From Bilifractor sp002394235 (GTDB lineage Bacteria > Bacillota > Clostridia > Lachnospirales > Lachnospiraceae), in the NCBI RefSeq assembly GCF_052118845.1, contig NZ_JBQKGJ010000020.1, positions 5,489-69,488 on the forward strand: a DNA stretch of 64,000 nt, given 5' to 3'. This document shows positions 33,672 through 42,868 of the stretch, one piece after another; position 1 is the first letter of the stretch, and each line of letters opens with the position of its first letter. A program made the translations under genes and the position numbers. The notes under the pieces were generated by a model, which saw only the letters and a list, made by a program, of their open reading frames with translations, was not told the DNA's origin and searched no databases.

Positions 33672-35042
33672 GTGGAGATGGAGAAAATTTTCAAACTCAA
33701 AGAGCACGGCACAACCGTGAGAACTGAGATCATCGCTGGTCTCACAACTTTCCTGACGATGGCTTACATCCTTGCCGTCAACCCGAATATTCTGGGTACG
33801 GTTATGGATCGGAGCGGCGTATTCGTTGCAACAGCTCTTGCTTCGGCGATCGCTACCTTCATCATGGGATTCTTCGCAAATTACCCGATTGCTCTTTCCG
33901 CAGGTCTCGGACTGAACGCGTATTTTGCTTATACCGTATGTCTGGGCGAACTTGGAGGACAGGCAGATGCCTTCACGATCTGTCTGACTGCTGTATTCAT
34001 TGAGGGCATTATCTTTATCATCATGTCCCTGTTCAAGGTACGTGAGCAGATCATCAACGGAATCCCGGCAAACCTGAAGAACGGTATTTCCGCAGGTATC
34101 GGTCTGTTCGTAGCGTTCATCGGTCTTCAGAACGCGAACATCGTCGTTGCAAATGATTCCACAAAGGTCGGCCTTGGAGACTTCAGCAAACCGGATGTCG
34201 CCTTGGCGCTGATCGGATTCATCATCATCCTGATCCTGGTGCATTACAACGTAAAGGGTTCTGTGCTGATCGGCATTATCGTAACCTGGGTTCTCGGAAT
34301 GATCGCACAGGCAGCCGGCTGGTATGTCGTTGACGTTGACGCGGGCGTTTACAGTGTATTCCCGAACTTCTCCGCAGGTCTTCAGCTCGGAGGTATCGCG
34401 AACACAGCGTTCAAGTTTAATTTCGCATGGGCAGGACAGCATCTGATTCAGTTCATCGCGATCATGTTCAGTTTCCTGTATGTAGATCTCTTTGATACCG
34501 TTGGAACGGTTGTCGGCGTTGCAGACAAGGCGGGACTTCTGGATGAGAACGGAAATCTTCCCCGTGTAGGCCGCGTACTTCTGTCTGATGCTATTGGTAC
34601 TGTTGCAGGTGCTTGTCTTGGTACATCCACGATTACTTCCTTCGTAGAGTCCAGCGCAGGTGTTGCTGCGGGCGGACGCACCGGTCTGACCGCGGTTACA
34701 ACCGGTGTGATGTTCATCCTGTCCCTGTTCCTGAGCCCGATCTTCCTTGCAATTCCGAGCTTTGCTACAGCACCGGCTCTTCTGTATGTCGGCATGCTGA
34801 TGATCTCGTCAGCGAAGAAGATTGAATTTGACGGAGATATCGCCGATACGGCAGCCGCGTACATGGCGATGCTGATGATGCCGCTGGCGTACTCCATCGC
34901 GACAGGTATCATGTTCGGTATCCTGTCATGGGTTATCCTGAAAGTATTCGAGAAGAAGGCAAAGGATGTCAGCCCGGTAATGTGGGTGGTATTCGTCCTG
35001 TTCTGCCTGAGGATTGTATCTCTGGTTACAAACTTCTCGTAA
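33672..35042 (+). CDS. NCS2/AzgA-type purine (guanine/hypoxanthine) permease
   Basis: A 456-residue nucleobase permease of the AzgA-like branch. The N-terminus has TEIIAGLTTFLTMAYILAVNPNIL; ALSAGLGLNAYFAYTV near residue 80 and SFVESSAGVAAGGRTGLTAVTTG near 320 are family substrate-site blocks. About 12-14 membrane segments are evident. It should import guanine, hypoxanthine or adenine with protons. The frame opens at GTG 33672; ATG 33678 two codons later is equally possible. The ribosome binding site AAGGAGGAG is unusually far upstream. No purine riboswitch was recognised in the leader. Confidence 0.92.
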   Translation: MEMEKIFKLKEHGTTVRTEIIAGLTTFLTMAYILAVNPNILGTVMDRSGVFVATALASAIATFIMGFFANYPIALSAGLGLNAYFAYTVCLGELGGQADAFTICLTAVFIEGIIFIIMSLFKVREQIINGIPANLKNGISAGIGLFVAFIGLQNANIVVANDSTKVGLGDFSKPDVALALIGFIIILILVHYNVKGSVLIGIIVTWVLGMIAQAAGWYVVDVDAGVYSVFPNFSAGLQLGGIANTAFKFNFAWAGQHLIQFIAIMFSFLYVDLFDTVGTVVGVADKAGLLDENGNLPRVGRVLLSDAIGTVAGACLGTSTITSFVESSAGVAAGGRTGLTAVTTGVMFILSLFLSPIFLAIPSFATAPALLYVGMLMISSAKKIEFDGDIADTAAAYMAMLMMPLAYSIATGIMFGILSWVILKVFEKKAKDVSPVMWVVFVLFCLRIVSLVTNFS

Positions 35043-35130
35043 CTCCATGCGATAAATCGATCCATCTGACAGATCTATCGATTGGATCCGTGAATCAGAG
35101 TCCTCTGTCAGATATACCGATTGAATTGCA

Positions 35131-35182
35131 GCGCAAAGAAAGGCTGTCGCGTCATCTCTGACGCGGCAGCCTTTCTTTGTGC
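35131..35182. terminator. Bidirectional terminator between convergent genes
   Basis: A 24-bp stem with two G-T pairs (35131-35154 and 35159-35182) around TCTC. It contains GCAAAGAAAGGCTG and CAGCCTTTCTTTG, giving T-rich ends on both strands. It serves the permease gene (plus) and the cellobiose phosphorylase gene (minus). Confidence 0.88.
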
Positions 35183-35213
35183 TACTTAAAAGCTCTTAAA
35201 AGCTATAGAAAAT

Positions 35214-37649
35214 TCATCCAAGTGTCACGACGACATTTACGTCAGTTTTACCCTGGACAGGCGGAATCACGTTGCCTTCGACCGGACTGCCGTCGATCGT
35301 CATGGATTTCACACCCTTCTGTACGTGAGCGGAGTTGTTCACGGTGATGTGATATCTGACGCCGCGGAAGGTTCGGTCAATGGTATATCCCTTCATGGTG
35401 TCAGGAATACATGGATCGATTTTCAATCCGTGGAACGTAGGCTGAACACCGAGGATGTACTGACTCATAGCCGTGAAGGTCCATGCGGCGGTGCCGGTGA
35501 GCCAGCTGTTTTTGCCCTCTCCGAAGGTGGGCGCGTCGATGCCGGCGACCATCTGACAGTACACATATGGTTCTGTGCGGTGAATCTCGCTGATATCTTC
35601 CAGGTAGATCGGACAGGTCTTGCGGAACACCTCAAAGGCGCGGTTGCCGTGGCCGAGAACGGTCTCCGCACAGGCAATCCAAGGGTTGTTGTGACAGAAG
35701 ATCCCTGCGTTTTCCTTATACCCCGGAGGGTAAGAGGAAATTTCACCGAGCTCGACATGATATTTTGTGTAAGCCGGCTGCAGCAGGACGATGCCGTATT
35801 TTGTCTCGAGCTTCTGCTCAACACTTTTCAGTGCGGTTTCGGCCTTTCCGTCGTCTACTCCGACGCCTGCCATTACGCACATGCCCTGAGGCTCGATATA
35901 GATCTGGCCCTCTTCGCAGGTATGGCTGCCGACGGCCTTGCCGTATGCGTCATAGGCACGAACAAACCAGCTGCCGTCCCATCCGGCGTCCTCGATGGCT
36001 GTCTCCATTTCCTTCACATTCCTGCGGACTTCCGCAGCTTCTTCATCAAGACCGATCTGATCACACAGCTCCGCATACTCTGTTCCGTATTTAACATACA
36101 TTCCAGCGATAAAAACAGACTCTGCCACCGGTCCCTCGCTCGGACCGAAGGTCTGAAAGCTTTCGCCGGGTTCCTCTGAGAAGCAGTTCAAATTCAGGCA
36201 GTCATTCCAGTCAGCGCGGCCGATCAGCGGAAGACTGTGGGGACCCCGGTGTGTTGAGGTGAAGCGGAAACTTCTTCTCAGGTGCTCCATCAGCGGAACT
36301 GCTCTGGAAAAATCACAGTCAAAGGCGCATTTCTCGTCCAGAATCGAGAAATCGCCGGTCTCGCGGATGTATGCGCAGACCGCAGCGATCAGCCACAGAG
36401 GATCGTCGTTAAAACCTCCGCCGATGTCCGCGTTTCCTTTTTTGGTCAGAGGCTGGTACTGATGGTATGTGCTGCCATCCTCGAACTGCGTATTCGCGAT
36501 ATCGATGATTCGTTCACGCGCCCTTTCGGGGATCAGATGGACGAATCCCAGAAGATCCTGACAGGAATCCCGGAACCCCATTCCCCTCCCGAGACCGCTT
36601 TCGAAATAGCTGGCGCTGCGGCTCATATTGAAGGTCACCATACACTGATACTGGTTCCAGATGTTCACAAGGCGGTTCAGCTTTTCATCATCGGTGTGCA
36701 CGGTGTAGGTGGATAACAGCCGGCTCCAGTAATCCTTCAGTTCCTGAAATGCCAGATCCACCTGTTCGTCGGTCTGGTATTTTGCGAGAAGCTCATTTGC
36801 CGGCTTCTTGTTGATGACATTCGGAGCCTCGAACTTCTGATCTTTCGGATTCTCACAGTATCCCAGAACAAAAATAAAGCTCTCCGAGGCACCCGGGGCG
36901 AGATCGACCTTGAGATGGTGACTTCCGACCGGCTGCCAGCCGTGTGCGATACTGTTCCTGCTTTCTCCTGCAAGCACTGCCTCAGGATTGGCAAAGCCGT
37001 TGTAGAGTCCGATGAAAGCCTCTCTGCTGGTATCGAATCCGGCGATATCGCGATTCACGGAATAGACGGCATAGTGGTTCCGGCGTTCACGATATTCGGT
37101 CTTGTGGTAGATCGTATTTCCGAGTACCTCCACCTCACCGGTGGAAAAATTGCGCTGGAAGTTTGAAGCGTCGTCCTGTGCGTTCCAGAGACAGAACTCG
37201 ACGAAGCTGAACAGATCCAGATGCCGCTGGGAAGAGGAGTTGTTCGTCAGAATGATGCGGTTGATCTCACAGTTGTCATGAATCGGTACAAATGCCTGAA
37301 GGGTAGCCTCGATCTGGTTTTTGGTCCCGGTGATGATGGTGTATCCCAGACCATGCCGGCAGGAATAGCTGTCAAGCTCGGTCTGAGTCGGCTGCCATCC
37401 GGGATTCCAGATCGTATCTCCGTCTTTAATATAGTAATAACGCCCGCCGTTATCCAGAGGACAGTTATTGTAGCGATATCTGGTGAGCCGCAGGAGCTTC
37501 GCGTCTTTATAGAAGGAGTATCCTCCGGCCGTATTTGAAATCAGGCTGAAAAAATCCTGTGAACCCAGATAATTGATCCAGGGAAGGGGAGTACGTGGCG
37601 TGCTGATCACGTACTCTTTGTTCGCGTCGTCAAAGTGTCCGAATTTCAT
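35214..37649 (-). CDS. cbp: Cellobiose phosphorylase (GH94)
   Basis: Converts cellobiose and phosphate to glucose 1-phosphate and glucose in the cytosol. With ATG 37649 (after AAGGAGGATATCAG) it has 811 residues, the length of the clostridial enzyme. From memory the sequence follows the Clostridium thermocellum enzyme closely: MKFGHFDDANKEYVI, PWINYLGSQDFFSLISNTAGG, VTFNMSRSASYFESGLGRGMGFRDS, IGRADWNDCLNLNCFSE (with the catalytic-acid Asp region), GEISSYPPGYKENAGIFCHNNPW and EPYVYCQMVAG. An upstream in-frame start adding 12 residues is less likely. It is divergent from a LacI regulator, with operator-like palindromes between, and beside an ABC importer on the other side of that regulator. Confidence 0.95.
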   Translation of the reverse strand: MKFGHFDDANKEYVISTPRTPLPWINYLGSQDFFSLISNTAGGYSFYKDAKLLRLTRYRYNNCPLDNGGRYYYIKDGDTIWNPGWQPTQTELDSYSCRHGLGYTIITGTKNQIEATLQAFVPIHDNCEINRIILTNNSSSQRHLDLFSFVEFCLWNAQDDASNFQRNFSTGEVEVLGNTIYHKTEYRERRNHYAVYSVNRDIAGFDTSREAFIGLYNGFANPEAVLAGESRNSIAHGWQPVGSHHLKVDLAPGASESFIFVLGYCENPKDQKFEAPNVINKKPANELLAKYQTDEQVDLAFQELKDYWSRLLSTYTVHTDDEKLNRLVNIWNQYQCMVTFNMSRSASYFESGLGRGMGFRDSCQDLLGFVHLIPERARERIIDIANTQFEDGSTYHQYQPLTKKGNADIGGGFNDDPLWLIAAVCAYIRETGDFSILDEKCAFDCDFSRAVPLMEHLRRSFRFTSTHRGPHSLPLIGRADWNDCLNLNCFSEEPGESFQTFGPSEGPVAESVFIAGMYVKYGTEYAELCDQIGLDEEAAEVRRNVKEMETAIEDAGWDGSWFVRAYDAYGKAVGSHTCEEGQIYIEPQGMCVMAGVGVDDGKAETALKSVEQKLETKYGIVLLQPAYTKYHVELGEISSYPPGYKENAGIFCHNNPWIACAETVLGHGNRAFEVFRKTCPIYLEDISEIHRTEPYVYCQMVAGIDAPTFGEGKNSWLTGTAAWTFTAMSQYILGVQPTFHGLKIDPCIPDTMKGYTIDRTFRGVRYHITVNNSAHVQKGVKSMTIDGSPVEGNVIPPVQGKTDVNVVVTLG

Positions 37650-38039
37650 CTGATATCCTCCTTTCAGATGGCTCTGTATATGCATACATAATCACATATT
37701 ATAAGATAGTTCTTTTGCGCGCCGTGCGACAGGCGGCATTGTAATCGACGAGATTTATCATCTGTCAGAACTCTTGCGCGTGCCGTGACAGCCGCCAGAC
37801 TGGATTTTCAAAGAATCTGTACGAATACGTTTTCGTAACTAGCTTTAGCTCATTATAAGCTTCAATTATTTGAAAGTAAATAGAGAAAACGTTTTCAAAG
37901 ATAAAGTATATGTAAACTAGACAAAAATATCGGAATATAATTGTGAAATGAGAATAATTGACGAATAACCGAAAACGATTTAGAATGAGAGCAACGAAAA
38001 CGATTAAGTGAGACAGACCAAAGGAGAGATCAGGACATC
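37650..38039. promoter_or_regulatory. Divergent control region with four LacI-type operator-like sites
   Basis: The 390-bp region between the cellobiose phosphorylase and LacI genes holds one perfect palindrome, GAAAACGTTTTC (37885-37896), and three related sites: GAATACGTTTTC (37823-37834), GAAAACGATTTA (37971-37982) and GAAAACGATTAA (37996-38007). The central CG with A/T flanks fits LacI-family operators and also resembles CcpA cre sites. Two sites sit 33-69 bp ahead of the regulator start codon, fitting autoregulation. The rest is AT-rich, with no gene. Confidence 0.75.
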
Positions 38040-39065
38040 ATGGTGACGATTAAAGATCTATCAAAAATGTGTGAGGTTTCTCCGGCGACGGTCAGCAAGG
38101 CGTTGAACGGCTACGGCGACGTAGGAAAAGAGACGACGGAACGGATCCTGAGGGCAGCCCGGGAGATGCATTACATGCCGAACGCAGCCGCGAGACAGCT
38201 GAAGACCAATATCTCACATAATATCGGAGTCGTATTTGAGGACGAGACCATGAGCGGTCTGACTCATGAATATTTTTCGCAGATTTTGAACAGCGCGAAG
38301 AATACGGTAGAAGCGCTGGGGTATGACATTACCTTTATCAGCCAGGCCATCGGCGGGAGATCCTTCACGGAACACTGCAGATACCGCAAGTGCGACGGAG
38401 TGTTGATCGCCAGCGTTGACTTCACAGGTCGCGCGGTTCGGGAACTGATTGACAGTGAGTTTCCGACGGTAACGATAGACTATACGTTTAATAATCACAG
38501 CTGTGTGATGAGTGACAACGTGAACGGTGCGTACCAGCTGGTGCATTACCTGTATGACAAGGGACACCGGAGGATCGCATTCATTCACGGAGAACAGACG
38601 TCGGTTACACAGAAACGGCTGAGCGGATTCTACAAGGCGTGCGGTGAACTCGGAATCGATGTGCCTGAGGAATATGTCATCGAGGGCAGGTATCACGACA
38701 CAAAGGTATCAGCAGAGGCGACGCGCCGGCTTATGGAGCTGAAAGAACCGCCGACCGCGATCATGTATCCGGATGATTTCTCGTACATCGGCGGAAGCAA
38801 TCAGTGTGAGCGCATGGGGATTTCCATTCCGGGAGACCTGAGCGTGGTCGGATACGATGGCATCAATCTGTCGCAGGTGATCCGCCCGAAGCTTACTACG
38901 TGGTATCAGGACGCGGCAAAGATCGGAGAGGTTTCCGGGAGAAAGCTGGTCGAGTCCATCGAGCACAAGAAGAGCTGCGTCGCAGAGGAGCTTCTCGTTG
39001 AGGGAAAGCTGCTGGAGGGGCAGACGGTCAGAGATATTTCCGGGGATCCGAAGACTTCCGTGTAA
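38040..39065 (+). CDS. LacI family transcriptional regulator
   Basis: A 341-residue LacI/GalR-type repressor. The N-terminal helix-turn-helix and hinge are clear: TIKDLSKMCEVSPATVSKAL, then MPNAAARQL near residue 53. The periplasmic-binding-protein-like effector domain follows (DGVLIASVDF, GHRRIAFIHG near 180, VVGYDGINLSQVI near 280). Its genes of action are most likely the divergent cellobiose phosphorylase gene, its own gene and the ABC importer genes downstream, judged from the operator-like sites. The effector may be cellobiose or a related sugar; this is inference. Confidence 0.94.
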   Translation: MVTIKDLSKMCEVSPATVSKALNGYGDVGKETTERILRAAREMHYMPNAAARQLKTNISHNIGVVFEDETMSGLTHEYFSQILNSAKNTVEALGYDITFISQAIGGRSFTEHCRYRKCDGVLIASVDFTGRAVRELIDSEFPTVTIDYTFNNHSCVMSDNVNGAYQLVHYLYDKGHRRIAFIHGEQTSVTQKRLSGFYKACGELGIDVPEEYVIEGRYHDTKVSAEATRRLMELKEPPTAIMYPDDFSYIGGSNQCERMGISIPGDLSVVGYDGINLSQVIRPKLTTWYQDAAKIGEVSGRKLVESIEHKKSCVAEELLVEGKLLEGQTVRDISGDPKTSV

Positions 39066-39327
39066 GTGGTGCGCCGGACCGGACGTGATCGGAAAGGCAT
39101 GGAATCGTCTTCCATGAGTCTTGCATGTGAGTGATGTGAATGCGCCAGAAGAGCAGTTGAGCTGATGAAAGCCCCGCCGCGCAGGACGCGGATGAGATTT
39201 GCAGGCAATAACATTGCACCAAGATGTAATACATAGAGGTAACCTGTTGTTTTTGTTTCTAAAATAAACTCTGTATCAAAATCCAAATCATGACAGCAGA
39301 GCTATTTAATGTAAGGGAGGAAAAAAC
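39066..39327 (+). other. Leader of the sugar-binding protein gene
   Basis: 262 bp with a small CATGGA/TCCATG hairpin at about 39099 and AT-rich sequence before the AGGGAGG ribosome binding site. I see no clear copy of the LacI operator and cannot decide between a separate promoter and readthrough. Confidence 0.4.
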
Positions 39328-40812
39328 ATGAAGAAACGTATGAGAACATTACTCAGTCTTGCAATGGCGGCGGCACTGGTAGTGCCGATGGCAGCGTGCG
39401 GCAGCGGCTCCACTGCTTCCTCATCCGCGGCATCCTCGTCCGGATCGTCCGCAAGCAGTGCAAGTACATCTGCTTCTTCCAGTGCGGAGGAAGAGACCAC
39501 GGCTGCTTCCTCAAGCTCGGCAGCCGAGGCGACGTCTTCGTCTGCGGATGCTTCCGGAGAGGGAACTGTTCTGAATATCCAGTGCTGGAATGATGAGTTC
39601 GCGAATCGTCTTGCGGCTCACTATCCGGGATTTGAGGCTGCTGATCCGAATGATGCCACGAAGGGCGGCAAGATCGGCGACGTTACCGTGAAATTTACAG
39701 TTACTCCTTCTGATGACAACGCATACCAGAACAATCTGGACACCGTACTTCCGGAGAACGCGGATGCATCAGCGGACAAGAAGGTTGATATCTTCCTGGT
39801 AGAAGCGGATTACGCGCTGAAGTATATTGACGCTGACGCGGATGTTGCGATGAAGCTCTCAGACCTTGGCATTACCGATGACGATCTCTCCAAGCAGTAT
39901 CAGTATACAAAGGATGTCGTGACGGACGCGAACGGAGATATCCGCGGTTCCTCATGGCAGGCATGCTCCGCAGGACTGATCTTCAACCGTGATATCGCGA
40001 AGAAGGTTCTCGGAACAGATGATCTGGACGCGGTTCAGGATGCGGTTTCCAGCTGGGACAAATTCAATGAGACCGCCAAGAAGGTAAAGGATGCGGGCTA
40101 TCAGATGTGCTCCGCTATGGATACCTATCGTGTATATTCCAACAACGTTTCCGGACCGTGGGTTCAGGACGGCAAGGTTGTCGTTGATGACAACATCAAG
40201 GCATGGGCAGATGATTCCAAGGCTCTTGTAGACGCAGGCGAGGAGAACTCCTATGAGCTGTGGTCCGACGACTGGTCAAAGGGATTCTTCAAGGATACTC
40301 CGGTATTCTGCTACTTCGGACCGGCATGGCTGATCAACTTCTCGATGCACAGCGATGAGGACGGATCCGTCGGCAAGGACGGTGGCTGGGGTCTGGTAAC
40401 AGGACCGCAGGGCTTCTACTGGGGCGGCACATGGATCTGCGCGGCAAACGGAACTGACAACCCGACGCTCGTAAAGGATATCATCCTGAACATGACGACA
40501 AACGATGATATCATGAAGGAAATCGCTGTTGATGATTCTGACTGTGTAAACAACAAGACCGTTCTGGATGCTCTCGCAAACGACGAGTCCTTCGGAAACC
40601 CGATCCTCGGCGGACAGAATCCGTACGCGATGCTGTCAGCAGGTGCTGAGAAGGTAGATATGAGCAACATCTCCATTTACGATCAGGGATGCAACGAGGA
40701 ATTCCAGACCGCGATGAAGAACTATTTCGATGGAAATGCTTCCTATGACGATGCACTGGCGCAGTTCAAGAGCGCAATTCAGGAGAAATATCCGGATGTC
40801 AGCGTAGACTGA
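39328..40812 (+). CDS. Sugar ABC transporter substrate-binding lipoprotein
   Basis: A 494-residue extracellular solute-binding protein (family 1 type). The N-terminus is a lipoprotein signal, with basic residues, hydrophobic core and lipobox VPMAAC (Cys24). A Ser/Ala-rich linker extends to about residue 70. The mature domain starts VLNIQCWNDEF and contains PVFCYFGPAWLIN near 320 and GFYWGGTWICAANG near 370. Its genetic link to cellobiose phosphorylase suggests cellobiose or short cellodextrin binding. A strong hairpin terminator follows, before the permease genes. Confidence 0.92.
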   Translation: MKKRMRTLLSLAMAAALVVPMAACGSGSTASSSAASSSGSSASSASTSASSSAEEETTAASSSSAAEATSSSADASGEGTVLNIQCWNDEFANRLAAHYPGFEAADPNDATKGGKIGDVTVKFTVTPSDDNAYQNNLDTVLPENADASADKKVDIFLVEADYALKYIDADADVAMKLSDLGITDDDLSKQYQYTKDVVTDANGDIRGSSWQACSAGLIFNRDIAKKVLGTDDLDAVQDAVSSWDKFNETAKKVKDAGYQMCSAMDTYRVYSNNVSGPWVQDGKVVVDDNIKAWADDSKALVDAGEENSYELWSDDWSKGFFKDTPVFCYFGPAWLINFSMHSDEDGSVGKDGGWGLVTGPQGFYWGGTWICAANGTDNPTLVKDIILNMTTNDDIMKEIAVDDSDCVNNKTVLDALANDESFGNPILGGQNPYAMLSAGAEKVDMSNISIYDQGCNEEFQTAMKNYFDGNASYDDALAQFKSAIQEKYPDVSVD

Positions 40813-40871
40813 CGGAAGGAAAAGGAAAGGAGCGATGGATCCGTGAAAGCTTAAGGATCCGTCGTCCCGGT

Positions 40872-40902
40872 CGGGGATCTGCTCTGACGGATCCCCGTTT
40901 TT
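40872..40902 (+). terminator. Intra-operon terminator after the binding-protein gene
   Basis: Perfect arms CGGGGATC (40872-40879) and GATCCCCG (40890-40897) are followed by TTTTTA. It lies between the binding-protein and permease genes and should lower permease expression relative to the binding protein. Confidence 0.8.
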
Positions 40903-40947
40903 ATACGCAGATATAAATCGGAGCCATTTGAGTCGGGAGGTCAGGGT

Positions 40948-41859
40948 ATGGAAAAGCATAAGAAAAGCAGGATCAAAAGGCATAACCGGTACGGATATAT
41001 TTTTCTGATACCCTTTATGGCGGTGTTTGTAATCTTTCAGATGATTCCGCTGGTTTCTACCATTTACAACAGTTTTTTTGAAAATTACAGATCGGGTCTG
41101 AAGCAGATCGGACCGAATTTCATCGGACTTGCAAATTACGCAAAGCTGTTTACGAGCGGTGATCTGCCGAAGTATTTCGCGAACACCATGATCATGTGGG
41201 TGCTTGGATTTGTGCCCCAGATCGTAGTCTCGCTGGCGCTTGCAGCCTGGTTCACCGATCCGTCCCTGCACTTGAAAGCGCAAAGATTTTTCAAGACTGT
41301 GATTTATCTCCCGAACCTGATTATGGCATCGGCGTTTGCCATGCTGTTCTTCACCCTTTTTGCGGACAGCGGGCCTGTCAATTCGATTCTGATGTCTCTG
41401 CACCTGATTGCGAAGCCCTATAAGTTCATGTCTCATATCGGAAGCGTCCGGGGTATGGTCGCGTTTATGAACTTCCTGATGTGGTTCGGCAACACGACGA
41501 TCCTCCTGATGGCAGGTATGCTGGGCATTGACTCGTCGCTGTTTGAGGCGGCCGAGGTAGACGGCGCCAATGCGAGACAGATTTTCTTCCGCATTACGAT
41601 GCCGATTCTGAAACCGATTTTTGTGTACGTCATGATCACATCCCTGATCGGTGGTCTGCAGATGTTCGATGTTCCGCAGATCCTGACGAACGGAAGCGGA
41701 GATCCGATGCGTTCTTCGATGACGCTTATCATGTATCTGAATAAGCATCTGTACAGCAAGAACTACGGAATGGCCGGTGCCCTGTCGGTGATTCTGCTGA
41801 TCATTACCGGTTTACTGAGTATGGTTGTGTTCAAGACAACAGCGGACAAGCAGGACTGA
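40948..41859 (+). CDS. Sugar ABC transporter permease, MalF-like
   Basis: A 303-residue permease of the carbohydrate-uptake type 1 family, with six membrane segments and the EAA loop at about residues 200-220 (EAAEVDGANARQIFFRITMPIL). The N-terminus is short and basic. It pairs with the MalG-like permease encoded next; the two frames are separated by 16 bp. No ATP-binding subunit is encoded in the locus, so it must use a shared MsmX/MsiK-type ATPase from elsewhere, as is common in Firmicutes. Confidence 0.93.
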   Translation: MEKHKKSRIKRHNRYGYIFLIPFMAVFVIFQMIPLVSTIYNSFFENYRSGLKQIGPNFIGLANYAKLFTSGDLPKYFANTMIMWVLGFVPQIVVSLALAAWFTDPSLHLKAQRFFKTVIYLPNLIMASAFAMLFFTLFADSGPVNSILMSLHLIAKPYKFMSHIGSVRGMVAFMNFLMWFGNTTILLMAGMLGIDSSLFEAAEVDGANARQIFFRITMPILKPIFVYVMITSLIGGLQMFDVPQILTNGSGDPMRSSMTLIMYLNKHLYSKNYGMAGALSVILLIITGLLSMVVFKTTADKQD

Positions 41860-41875
41860 AAGGAGGGGACAGGAG

Positions 41876-42745
41876 ATGGCTGCAGTACAAAATAACGAAG
41901 AAAAAACAGCGAAGGGAACTGTCAGGGGAAGAAGAATTTTTTCCTATATAATACTCATCCTTCTGACCTTCCTGTGTCTGATCTGGTTCTACATTCTGTT
42001 CATCAATACCACCAGATCCAACGGCGAGCTGGGCAAAGGGTTTACACCGGTCCCGAGTTCACATTTAATTGAGAATCTGTACAATATGCTGCACGGATCG
42101 CTTCCTTTCGTGCGCGGCATGCTGAATTCGCTGATCATTGCCGGCCTCAGCGCCCTGTGCAGCACGTATTTCAGCACGATGACTGCATACGCAATTCACG
42201 CATATGACTTCAAGGGAAAGAAGGCGATTTACACCTTTATTCTCGCGATCATGATGATTCCGACGCAGGTGTCCGCGCTTGGTTTTGTACAGCTGGTCAG
42301 CAAGATGAATCTGATGGATCACTATCTCCCGCTTGTAGTTCCGGCTGTCGCGTCGCCGATTGTATTCTTCTATATGAAGCAGTACATGGACTCAAACCTT
42401 CCGGGTTCTCTTCTGGAGGCCGCGAGGATTGACGGAGCCGGTGAATTCCGGATCTTCAACACCATCGTTATGCCGCTTATGAAACCGGCAATCGCGGTGC
42501 AGGCGATCTTCACCTTCGTCAACAGCTGGAACAATTACTTCACTCCCGCGCTGATTCTGCACAAGGAGAGCATGAAGACGCTTCCCGTGCTAATTGCAGA
42601 GCTCCGTTCCGCGGACTGGCTGAAGTTTGATATGGGACAGGTATATGCGTCCATCACCTTCTCCATCTTCCCGGTCATCTTCGTATATCTCTTCCTCTCG
42701 AAATATATCGTCGGAGGAGTTACGGCCGGAGGCGTGAAGGGCTGA
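41876..42745 (+). CDS. Sugar ABC transporter permease, MalG-like
   Basis: A 289-residue partner permease with six membrane segments. The EAA loop is LEAARIDGAGEFRIFNTIVMPLMKP near residues 180-205. I choose ATG 41876 after AGGAGGGGACAGGAG; an in-frame start at 41825 overlaps the previous gene. The last ten codons (GGVTAGGVKG) and the stop are duplicated in tandem right after the gene. Terminator at 42825. Confidence 0.92.
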   Translation: MAAVQNNEEKTAKGTVRGRRIFSYIILILLTFLCLIWFYILFINTTRSNGELGKGFTPVPSSHLIENLYNMLHGSLPFVRGMLNSLIIAGLSALCSTYFSTMTAYAIHAYDFKGKKAIYTFILAIMMIPTQVSALGFVQLVSKMNLMDHYLPLVVPAVASPIVFFYMKQYMDSNLPGSLLEAARIDGAGEFRIFNTIVMPLMKPAIAVQAIFTFVNSWNNYFTPALILHKESMKTLPVLIAELRSADWLKFDMGQVYASITFSIFPVIFVYLFLSKYIVGGVTAGGVKG

Positions 42746-42802
42746 TCCGGTATATAACAGGAGTTACGGCCGGAGGCGTGAAAGGCTGATCCGGTATATA
42801 TC
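42716..42802. repeat. 44-bp tandem duplication across the permease stop codon
   Basis: Two units (42716-42759 and 42760-42802) start GGAGTTACGGCCGGAGGCGTG. The first is the end of the coding region plus TGA, the second a non-coding copy. Only a few bases differ. Confidence 0.88.
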
Positions 42803-42824
42803 CGGAAATTGAATACTGATTCAG

Positions 42825-42868
42825 AAAGAGGCTGTGAAAGCGGGTACGCTTGAGCAGCCTCTTTGTTT
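42825..42868 (+). terminator. Terminator of the sugar importer operon
   Basis: Arms AAAGAGGCTG (42825-42834) and CAGCCTCTTT (42855-42864) with an inner AAGCG/CGCTT stem, then GTTT. The 96-bp repeat begins at 42866. Confidence 0.82.

Noticed and set aside
39328..42745. A GABA or amino-acid role for the ABC importer
   Set aside because: Permease EAA loops and binding-protein features are of the sugar type, and neighbours are LacI and cellobiose phosphorylase.
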